Below the pieces are notes generated by a model that was given only the letters and a program-made list of their open reading frames with translations, made no database searches and was not told where the DNA came from. The translations under genes and the position numbers were made by a program. From Nilaparvata lugens (taxonomy: Eukaryota > Arthropoda > Insecta > Hemiptera > Delphacidae), in the NCBI RefSeq assembly GCF_014356525.2, contig NC_052506.1:22954707-23018706 (forward strand): DNA of 64,000 bases. The letters are read 5' to 3'. Positions 11,953 through 23,900 of this stretch are shown in pieces (position 1 is the stretch's first letter; each line of letters starts with the position of its first letter).

Positions 11953-14900
11953 TACATTGATACATTGGCTACAATGTCATTCTCAACTATGAATGATTGC
12001 GAAAGGAACAACAGGCTTAAAGCCCAAAACTGTTCCTTTCCCAAATTTAGATAGAAATTATCCAAAAATAGGTTATGTTAACACTTCACGATTTTTGTCC
12101 AATTTTGAGTCCAAAATATTTATAAACTAGGAATTTAGAATTTAGGAAAGTTGAAAACCAAATTAAATAAGAATACTTCACTAAATCATCACTAATAACT
12201 GAAAAATACTGTATTATAATAATTAAAAATTTTAAAACGTGAAAAGAAACTCAAACTAACTCCTAAAACAACAGCTGTCAACAGCATTGATATGATTGAT
12301 ACTGTATTGCATGTAAAATAAAGAATATTAACAATATTTGTGGAGCTTAACATCTATAATAATTGGTGAAAAAGCTCGATTCCAAATTCGAATCCGCACT
12401 TGATTTTCTCAAGTAACTTACTCCTCATTCATGAAAAACACGCGATTGGGGCTGGATTTAATGTTTCTTTTGATTGCTTCCACTTAAAAAGTTCTTGATT
12501 CCTGTGTGTAAACTGCTAATTTATTGTATTTTTCCATATACAGACTCATTTGGGATTATTGTAAAGATAATGTTTCTGCAGATACATATTTCTGTATGTG
12601 CTTTCATCTTACTTTAGTTTTCAAAATACAGGTGCAAATACCACAAGTGTTCTCTGCACATAATTATTTATGTGCTATTATAATTATCATTTGTTAAAAT
12701 TATAGAACCGATAAATTTTGCGTTGGTACAAATCGGATGTAATTTGTTGCTTTGTAAAGTTTACAGTTGCCGTCATTATTCCAATATAATATGATTTGAG
12801 TCAGCTAAGGGTTTATCAATAAATTAATGTCTGCAGATTTTAATTTTTTCAAGCAATTTATCAGTCGATTGAAGTATGAAGAACTTCATAAAACATCACT
12901 AAAAAGTATGTATATTTGTCAATGAATAAACAATCGAAATATTGTTTTTGCAGATCACGAATACTCATTTCATAGTGCTGCTGACAGCCATGGATAGGAT
13001 ATGTCACGAAAACATCATGAACCTGGATGAAGTGACCGTAAAACAGCTGATAGAGTTCGGAATTGACGCAATGACCAAGCAGAAAGAGTACGTTCCCGAC
13101 GTTCAGTTGCCAGCCTCCAATATTCTAGTGTCTGTTGCCGAAAAAGATATAAATCAGGTGAATTTCTATTCAATTATCTATTTTATTTTAGGTAAGTACG
13201 TTATTCATTATTTATAATATGGTTTAGTTACGAGAAAAAGGTCGGCTAGTTAAAAAGACGTCAGGAGGGCTGCCCTGCAGCTAGTTCAAAACAAATTGCG
13301 AGAGAAACAGCTCATGCTCAGTACTCTATTCCCCTCTCTCATGTACGATTTCTGCCCTTTCGAATTTCTCACCTCATACGCTGCAAATTCAACGTTTTTC
13401 TCGTGACTGAGCTATCTATAACTTCTTATGAATTCAATATAATTGAAGGAAAATTTCAATCAATCAATCAATTTTTATTCCAATCAACACAATACAATAT
13501 TGTATTTGTTGAAACAACAAATATACATAAAATAAATCAAAACAAAAAAATTCACAATCAAAATTAAATTCATGGCGGGGTGTGCTGAAAAGAAAGAAAG
13601 AAGGAAAAATACCTAGCCAACTATGGTTTCCCATGTAATAGGCAGGTAGAGGAATTCCATTCAATACACTTGAACATTGTAAAACATTGATTTTATCGAT
13701 ACGGCCGAGGTGTCCGATATGAAAAGGACACAAAGAAGTCTTGTGATTCCAATGCTATTTTCAAAAAATAAACATGAGAGTGAAGTGGTTCAAACTCTTT
13801 AGTAAAAACAATCACAATTAACAATTTTAGTAAAATAGATACAATTACTTCTAAGTAATGACGTATTACTTTGTATATATTTGAATTTTCACTACCTATC
13901 AATCATATTAATGTAATCAATCAATTAGTTTAGATTATAATTAGTTATAACATTATAAGAATGTTTTGTTTTACTTGTTTGTAAAAAAAGAATGGCAATA
14001 AATTGATTTTGATTTTGATTTGATATTGTCAAAAAAGTTCATTTTTTCCAGAATGAATTTGATAGCATAATTGAAAAAAATATTTTATTATGTATTGTAT
14101 ATCAAATATCATTCTTGTCTATCTTGTTAATCCATTTTTGTCTACCCATTTATTTGATTGGTATTATTGCCCATAGCCTACAATAATATTTTCATGTGTC
14201 AATTCTTTAGAATTGTGTTCTGTTTGTGATTTTTGTTCTATGGCATTAACGAGATAGAATTGAAAAGTCAAATCTTCAATTTATTTCAGGTGATGGAGAA
14301 CATAGTTAAAAAATTTCAACCCAAAGTGGTGCCACACTATGCATTGATTCACACTCTGGCCAACATTGCCATTGTAAATGTGAAACTATTCGTACCATAC
14401 ATCAAAGGATTGCTGAGTGTTATGATTCCACTATTCCCTAATATTCGCTACGAAAGTATTCGTCAAGTTTTTGCATTTGGTAAGTCTTTATTGTAATATT
14501 TGCCAAAGTATTATAAATTCTTGTCAAATACTGATTGAAGGGAATCAGAGAGTTTTAGGCTTGTCTCTAAGTCAAGTTACTTTCTCAGTTATTTTCCTGA
14601 GGTTGATGCCCACATGAGCTCTAAGCCTGTGCGTGGGTAATGAGGCGGAAGATAATGAGAGATGAATGGACCTACAGTTTTAGGTGGGTTCCGAACCTCC
14701 GGGAAGCGATTTTACATCTCATGAATTGTTTTATAAATTGTTAGTACTTTTCTATCCTCAATATAGCCTCCACTAAGTCGGAAGTGACTAGTATAGGTTT
14801 TGGGTTTAATTCATTCATAAGATAACATTCATTATAAGTATTATTCACATTTTTGTACATTGTAATTTGTACAAAAATAATTACGAAGAAAGAAATCAAG

Positions 14901-17900
14901 TACTTACTCGTATTTTTCTTAGACTAATGAATAAATACTTGTATTATACTCGAATTTCTATCTTTCCTTAATCAAAATAGATAAATATCAATGAATTGTG
15001 CTTGAAGTTATATTTTTAGATCAATGAATCAATCATTTCGTTTAGATTCCACCTTAATACAGTGAGAGTTTGAATATTCCTGGAAAACTTCAAATCTTGT
15101 TGACTATGTTCTGGGTAAAATGTGTTGTTTTATTTTCCAGCACTTGGCAGATTTTGTGAAGCCGTTCTAGAATACTGGTCGACCTCATCTACAAACAACT
15201 CTGAAACAGAAAACTCTAATTTCTGTAAACAAGCGATTGAAGACGATATTTTCATCGCATTCGACACAATATGCTCCATGTGGATACAAGCAAGGGAATC
15301 GAAGGTAAGGTCTCACCTTTGTTCTTCTCATATCTGTAAGGCTCGGTTGCACAAAAGCCTGTTCAATTTTAATCGTGATTTAATGCTACAACTATCAAAG
15401 TCAAGAACCTGAATCAGAGAAGCATTTTTCCAATGAAGCCTTCTCTGATTGGTTCTTGTGGAATTTTATCATCATTGATAAGCTTTTGTGCCACCGGATC
15501 TAAACAAATTATATAACCATTAATTAACTTGATTGAACTCCTTCCATTTTATATAAAAATCAATGTATTGGCTTGATTGAAGTCCATTCAATACATTCTC
15601 TCATTATTCCTCTCATTAACCTCATGAAAATGAATATTTAATGTTGTACCTTGTTCAATGCTGTTTATAGTGTATTTTTTATTTTTGTTATTAAATATTA
15701 ATTGGCCACATTAGAATTAGGAATCTTCTTATTCGAAATTGATATTATGAATGCCAAAAAATTGAAAGACTGACTTATCAGTTATTAAAATTTACCATTA
15801 CATTGAGAGATCGTGATTTGTCATAGAATTGAATAAATATGAACTTTTATAGATATGATCAACTAGCTTTCATTGTTCTTGAATTGCTGTGACTTATCTG
15901 AATACAGATTCTCTGGTTTGACCAGCATTATAACTAGACAATCTCTCAGTAGAGTTTTCAAAATTCGGGTAACTATGTAGGAAATTTATTGAAGACTTGT
16001 TATTTATTTTGTAATAAATTTCAATTTCTATGTATTTTCTCAAAAATACTCCCATTGGGTGATGTGAATAAAAATAAGTAATTACTTTTACTTGCTGTTT
16101 TCAAGTAAATACTGGACATTAGGTAAATAAAACATTGTAAAAAAGTGTACAGTAACATATTTAATTAGTAAACTTCCTATAATTTTTGGTTAGCCTATGC
16201 TTTTTTAAATGCTTCTTAATGTGCTGATAACAGTTCCTCTGGTACAATAATAAAGTAATTCATGGTCTAAGGGTGTAACTGAAGACTGTTGGCCTAGTAG
16301 ATTTCACATTAATTTCTGGTTTCAATCGATTTGTTAGCTTTTTTATGAGTATAAAACAGTGAACAAATTTGACGCTCGCTTATCCTTTATTTTAAAATGA
16401 TCATATTTTCAGTCATTATTTAACTACGTGTTACCTATAGCATTTGCCAGTCAGCAATGTTAAATAATTTTATTAGTTCCAAAAAAGCAGAAGACATACA
16501 GAACCAATAAAGTTGTTAATAAGAGTTCGATGCTTTGGGTTAAATATAGTTTTAAAAATCTCTCAAGTATAAACAATTAAAACATATTTTATTAATTTTG
16601 TGTCACTTGCTGTTTTCTTCAAAACTACCTGAATTGAAGCAGTTAGCAGGAGCGATCAGAAAAAGAAGATATTATTATGAATAACATGAAATAAACACAT
16701 CAAGATGTACTGAAAAAATGAATATATTTCTTAGATTAGTCCATCTCTTTCTTCTGTAGGCTACTACATCATACATGAATCATATCCATGGAATATTATT
16801 CATAGTTGATTTTCTTTGTCATCCTCTACTTCTGGCTGGTACATCACTAGGCCTGAAATCAAAAAGTTAGATAATTTATTATTCATTATAAAAAAAAACT
16901 TTGCAAAGTGAATTCTGAAATTGATTGTAGTCTGTATAAGTTTTTAATTATATTTCTTGGGAAGGAACCCCCAATAATGACAAAGTAATATTATATGAGA
17001 AATTCCAATAAACCAACATTCAGTTGAATTATTATTAGCATCAATCTGTTAGTTGTGTAATTCTGAATGATTAAATAAATAAATCTCCATGCAGGAATTG
17101 GGATTAATCAGTGTGCCCCTAGGTCAAAAGAACTTGTTGATGAACAATATATTTTTGGATACCATGAACAATTATTTATTTATTTCTGTGGTCAGTAGGC
17201 CTACTTCTCGACCGTTTGGTTTACTTAACTCTTCCAAAATGTACTGCATAAAGTAATTTTTAGTTCTACATTTAGAGAAACAAGTTTAATGAAACAAATG
17301 GAAATAATCAATAAATTAATTGCTTAATCTGATATGATGATTATCTACAACATTATAAGTAGAACTAAGTGATTTGAAAATGAATACCAAACTGCAAATA
17401 CATAAATCTCTCTCAGAACAATGTGGGTATTTCATCCATGAATTTAATCATAAATTTTAAAAGGTGGAATGACTGTCATTAAAAGCTATTATTCGGTGTT
17501 TTCTACCAGCACTTGCTGGGTGAATTTTTGAAGTCATCTATTCATAGTTCTAATGTATGGTCATTTATAAAGTCATCATCCACTCAAGATCAAGATGGAC
17601 AGTTGAGAAGAGTGTTTTAAAAACAATTTTAACATCAAATTATTGATGTAATGTTATCATATTATTAGATAATGTTACATAAATTATTTCTTTATGGAAG
17701 GAATCCCAAATATTATGAATAACTCTATTCCCTGTAAAATGATAAGTGAATACATTGCTTTTAAGCACTCTTCTCAACTGTCCATCTTGATCTCATGTGG
17801 TTTCACGTAGTTTCGAAATATTAAGATTTCCTGTAAGCTATTAATGATTTCAAAATTCAGTCAGTTTTTCTATTATTTTAGTCACGTACCATAGTTAAAT

Positions 17901-20900
17901 CTTACTATTTGAATATCTACCATCAAATCGATAATAAAACATTGAAGTGGATAAACCTTTTTAAAAAATGGGAAACTGTATAAAATGACATCGCCTATAT
18001 AAAGTTTAAAAAATGAGTGGAATTTTATCTTACCTAACTAACTTATTCTAACTATAGGTTCCAAAGAATTGTTCCATCCTGGTCAACAAAAAAGAATTCA
18101 TATGCATTTCCTTTGAGCACATTCTCTTCAATATTTTGTTTGTAAATGGTACCTGAAAAAAGAAACATAATCTTTTAGCATATTCATTTTGGAGATAATG
18201 TGAAGTTAATCATCAATGATAAGACATAGTTTGGGAAGGAAAAATACCTAGCCAACTATGGTTTCCCATGTAATAGGCAGGTAGAGGAATTCCATTCAAT
18301 ACACTTGAACATTGTAAAACATTGATTTTATCGATACGGCCGAGGTGTCCGATATGAAAAGGGCACAAAGAAGTCTTGTGATTCCAATGCTATTTTCAAA
18401 AAATAAACATGAGAGTGAAGTGGTTCAAACTCTTTAGTAAAAACAATCACAATTAACAATTTTAGTAAAATAGATACAATTACTTCTAAGTAATGACGTA
18501 TTACTTTGTATATATTTGAATTTTCACTACCTATCAATCATATTAATGTAATCAATCAATTAGTTTAGATTATAATTAGTTATAACATTATAAGAATGTT
18601 TTTGTTTTACTTGTTTGTAAAAAAAGAATGGCAATAAATTGATTTTGATTTTGATTTGATATTGTCAAAAAAGTTCATTTTTTCCAGAATGAATTTGATA
18701 GCATAATTGAAAAAAATATTTTATTATGTATTGTATATCAAATATCATTCTTGTCTATCTTGTTAATCCATTTTTGTCTACCCATTTATTTGATTGGTAT
18801 TATTGCCCATAGCCTACAATAATATTTTCATGTGTCAATTCTTTAGAATTGTGTTCTGTTTGTGATTTTTGTTCTATGGCATTAACGAGATAGAATTGAA
18901 AAGTCAAATCTTCAATTTATTTCAGGTGATGGAGAACATAGTTAAAAAATTTCAACCCAAAGTGGTGCCACACTATGCATTGATTCACACTCTGGCCAAC
19001 ATTGCCATTGTAAATGTGAAACTATTCGTACCATACATCAAAGGATTGCTGAGTGTTATGATTCCACTATTCCCTAATATTCGCTACGAAAGTATTCGTC
19101 AAGTTTTTGCATTTGGTAAGTCTTATTGTAATATTTGCCAAAGTATTATAAATTCTTGTCAAATACTGATTGAAGGGAATCAGAGAGTTTTAGGCTTGTC
19201 TCTAAGTCAAGTTACTTTCTCAGTTATTTTCCTGAGGTTGATGCCCACATGAGCTCTAAGCCTGTGCGTGGGTAATGAGGCGGAAGATAATGAGAGATGA
19301 ATGGACCTACAGTTTTAGGTGGGTTCCGAACCTCCGGGAAGCGATTTACATCTCATGAATTGTTTTATAAATTGTTAGTACTTTTCTATCCTCAATATAG
19401 CCTCCACTAAGTCGGAAGTGACTAGTATAGGTTTTGGGTTTAATTCATTCATAAGATAACATTCATTATAAGTATTATTCACATTTTTGTACATTGTAAT
19501 TTGTACAAAAATAATTACGAAGAAAGAAATCAAGTACTTACTCGTATTTTTCTTAGACTAATGAATAAATACTTGTATTATACTCGAATTTCTATCTTTC
19601 CTTAATCAAAATAGATAAATATCAATGAATTGTGCTTGAAGTTATATTTTTAGATCAATGAATCAATCATTTCGTTTAGATTCCACCTTAATACAGTGAG
19701 AGTTTGAATATTCCTGGAAAACTTCAAATCTTGTTGACTATGTTCTGGGTAAAATGTGTTGTTTTATTTTCCAGCACTTGGCAGATTTTGTGAAGCCGTT
19801 CTAGAATACTGGTCGACCTCATCTACAAACAACTCTGAAACAGAAAACTCTAATTTCTGTAAACAAGCGATTGAAGACGATATTTTCATCGCATTCGACA
19901 CAATATGCTCCATGTGGATACAAGCAAGGGAATCGAAGGTAAGGTCTCACCTTTGTTCTTCTCATATCTGTAAGGCTCGGTTGCACAAAAGCCTGTTCAA
20001 TTTTAATCGTGATTTAATGCTACAACTACCAGAGTCAAGAACCTGAATCAGAGAAGCATTTTTCCAATGAAGCCTTCTCTGATTGGTTCTTGTGGAATTG
20101 TATCATCATTGATAAGCTTTTGTGCCACCAGATCTAAACAAATTATATAACCATCAATTAACTTGATTGAACTCCTTCCATTTTATATAAAAATCAATGT
20201 ATTGGCTTGATTGAAGTCCATTCAATACATTCTCTCATTATTCCTCTCATTAACCTCATGAAAATGAATATTTAATGTTGTACCTTGTTCAATGCTGTTT
20301 ATAGTGTATTTTTTATTTTTGTTATTAAATATTAATTGGCCAAATTAGGATTAGGAATCTTCTTATTCGAAATGGATATTATAAATGCCAAAAAATTGAA
20401 AGACTGACTTATCAGTTATTAAAATTTTACCATTACATTGAGAGATCGTGATTTGTCATAGAATTGAATAAATATGAACTTTTATAGATATGATCAACTA
20501 GCTTTCATTGTTCTTGAATTGCTGTGACTTATCTGAATACAGATTCTCTGGTTTGACCAGCATTATAACTAGGCAATCTCTCAGTAGAGTTTTCAAAATT
20601 CGGGTAACTATGTAGGAAATTTATTGAAGACTTGTTATTTATTTTGTAATAAATTTCAATTTCTATGTATTTTCTCAAAAATACTCCCATTGGGTGATGT
20701 GAATAAAAAATAAGTAATTACTTTTACTTGCTGTTTTCAAGTAAATACTGGACATTAGGTAAATAAAACATTGTAAAAAAGTGTACAGTAACATATTTAA
20801 TTAGTAAACTTCCTATAATTTTTGGTTAGCCTATGCTTTTTTAAATGCTTCTTAATGTGCTGATAACAGTTCCTCTGGTACAATAATAAAGTAATTCATG

Positions 20901-23900
20901 GTCTAAGGGTGTAACTGAAGACTGTTGGCCTAGTAGATTTCACATTAATTTCTGGTTTCAATCGATTTGTTAGCTTTTTTATGAGTATAAAACAGTGAAC
21001 AAATTTGACGCTCGCTTATCCTTTATTTTAAAATGATCATATTTTCAGTCATGATATAAATCAATTGCATTTCAAAATTAAATATTTTGATGGCTTCATT
21101 CTCTTTGGAATGAGACTTTCTTCAAGATAGGAAGTGTCATGACTCAGAATAAATTATAAATGTTCAAATGTATTGATAACTTTGACATTGTAGTCTATTT
21201 TTGTGAGGAATGTTTCATTTTTCAACTACTCACTGAGTATTGAAAATGGACTCTGTCCGAAAGCACTCCACACACATTAGTAGTTAAAATAACGTACTAA
21301 TTCCTCACAAAAATAGAATGTAGTGTCAAAAATTATCAATATATTTGGAAATTTAAATATCTATCCGCAATTCGTCATGGAAGATCAAACTAAAGATTTC
21401 CATAATAAATTCTTTACGAATGTATCTTTTTCCTCAAATACCGAAACTCTACCTGGAAAATTTGAATTTTTACTTTGGAAAACCGGGAATGACTCATGAT
21501 TTTTTCATTTTAAAATGGGTGGTCACTCTGTATAGTAATTTAAAAGCGAAAACCTAACCTTTCCAATCTTTCCTCTTACATTTAAAACCTAATTGAACAT
21601 AACCTTTTAGGTTATGTTCATAAACCAGAGAAATTGACATATAGCGATCTGAGGCACTCCTTACTGAACTGTCTGAACTGAGACCCTCCCAAACAATTGA
21701 TTCGTGACTATATGAAACCATGATAAAGTGATTGTCACCCTTATTTACACTTATACAGAATTTTCGTAATTTTCTAAACTTTCTTCTCTATATCAATTGA
21801 AATTTTTTCTCATTATAGTGAGGTCCACTCTAGTATTTGATTAACATTGGTGTTGCTAACAATGTAGGAATAAAATATATTAGATTATTTTCAACAATAA
21901 AGATCATCAGATCCACCGGAATCAGCTATATTTTATAGAAGGCAGTGGCAAGGCAGAAATCGGCAACACTTCACCTATATTTTTTCACTGCCATTATAAC
22001 GTGGACCTCACTGTAGTAGTTTTCAAGTACTTTTTTTGACGTTAGGATGGTCGCTAACATGATAAACATGTTCATTATCCACATACAAATAGATGTTCGT
22101 CATGCATGTTCATCATCAGCGAGAGGCTTCTAACATAAAATATCCAATAACAATAATTAATAAACCACTGAAAAATTGCAAATTATAATGATAGAAAAAT
22201 AAGTCAACCCAAATAGAGCAGCAAAGAAAAAAATCTGGTGTGGTGCACTCACACAACTTTCCTTGCTTGAATTGTAAGCCTCATTCTTAAACGAGAATAA
22301 TTAAGGGGAATAACATAATGACGATTGGCGGCAACATATTTGAAACTACGATCAGACTACTGTATAAGTGTATAATTTATTATTGTTTTCAGATTACTTT
22401 TTCCTTTGTGTAAATTGTGAAAAATCGATGATTTATTAAAAGTCGTCAAAACAACTGTTCTACAGATGAAATATCTCGACTATGTGTTCTTTTCATAAAC
22501 TGCTCTACCCACGTACCTCATGCACGAGAAGGACAAAAGACTCATGTCTGTTTACAAAGTCCATTTCTCAAGGATGGGGTGGACCCCATTAGTTTCCTAG
22601 GAATTAGACTCATGCCAGTTGATAGAGCTGATAAATAACTATACAGGGTATGAATTTGAAATAAATCGGTCAAGTCATTTTTGAGAAAATCGTGAAAAAC
22701 ATGGTTTTTTAGTAACTATCCGCCATTTTTCTCAAGAATATTACGGAGCTCCTGCAATTTTCCAAGAAATGAGACTCATGTCAGTTGATAGGGCTTATGA
22801 ATAGCTATCCATGGTATAAATTTGAAGAAAATCGTTAGAGCCGTTTTCGAGAAAACCGTGAAAAACATGGTTTTTTAGTAATTATCCGCCATTTTTCTCA
22901 AGAATATCACGAAGCTCCTGCAATTTTACCAGAAATGAGACTCATGCCAGTTGATAGGGTAGTAGTAGATTGTATAAATTTGAAGAAAATCGTTAGAGCC
23001 GTTTTTGAGAAAATCGTGAAAAACATGATTTTTTAGTAATCATCCATTTTTCTCAAGAGCCATTTTTCTCAAGAATATTACGGAGCTCCTACAATTTTCC
23101 CAGAGATGAGACTCATGTCAGTTAATAGGGCTTATAAATAGCTACCCATGGTATAAATTTGAAGAAAATCGTTAGAGCCGTTTTTGAGAAAACCGTGAAA
23201 AACATGTTTTTTTAGTAATTATCCGCCATTTTTCCGCCATCTTGAATTGAATTTTATTGAATTTCGTATTGTCGGGTACTCATGGTATAAGGACCTTAAG
23301 TTTAAAATTTCAAGTCAATCGGTTAATTAGGAATAGAGTTATCGTGTTCACAGACATACACACATACACACACAGACCAACACCCAAAAATAATGTTTTT
23401 GGACTCAGGGGACCTTGAAACGTATAGAAAACTTGAAATTGGCGTACCTTAATTTTTTTTGGAAAGCAATAATTTCCTTACCTATGGTAGTAGGGCAAGG
23501 AAAGTAAAAAAAATCGGAAATACATAAACCTGACCTCAAAAAATTTGCTCGAAGCGTTTCGCTGTGACGACACAACAAATTTTGAATACTGTGTATCATG
23601 CTTGTTCTACCGTTAGTGGCCTTAGTTTACTCACAATTTTTGTTTTGAACATGGATTGTATTTAAAATTTTTGTTTTGAACATGGATTGTATTTGAGTCT
23701 TATTGCTATGATAAGGGAGCAGGTTTTTACCTGCTGAAGTATTTCATTAGGGCTACTTGAACTGTTAATTAATAATGAAATGATAATTCATAGTCTCATT
23801 TTTCCAAAACTTTACCTGGTTTTTACCTGTTGTTTTCATTGTGAAATTGTGAATAAATGAATGAGAATGTAACTTTGTTGGATGAATTGTATTTGAGTCT

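Larger units (their letters stand above)
13600..16416 (+). repeat. Segmental duplication 1, copy A (exons 4a-5a)
   Basis: 2,817 bp nearly identical to 18235-21052. Both copies begin at GAAGGAAAAATACCTAGCC and end at TTTTCAGTCAT, then diverge abruptly. The differences I noticed are single-base substitutions and 1-bp indels, all intronic (for example near 13970, 14475, 15395 and 15470). No inverted repeats or target duplications mark the edges. The block begins inside intron 3 and ends inside intron 5. Confidence 0.92.
18235..21052 (+). repeat. Segmental duplication 1, copy B (exons 4b-5b)
   Basis: 2,818 bp copy of 13600-16416, offset 4,634-4,636 bp, same orientation. Splice sites and exon sequence are unchanged in both exons. 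Confidence 0.92.
22041..23625. mobile_element. TIR element family F, copy 2, split by a nested element
   Basis: The left end GGATGGTCGCTAACATG and right end CTACCGTTAGTGGCC match the ends of the intact copy at 32278-32830, as do the inner blocks 'ATGTTCATCATCAGCGAGAG' (left) and 'GCTCGAAGCGTTTCGCTGTG' (right). The middle is occupied by a 1.28-kb family G element. Confidence 0.7.

Noticed and set aside
13693..13902. 69-codon minus-strand frame, repeated at 18328
   Set aside because: Its conservation is explained by the segmental duplication; the sequence is AT-rich and resembles repeat tail, with no protein signature.
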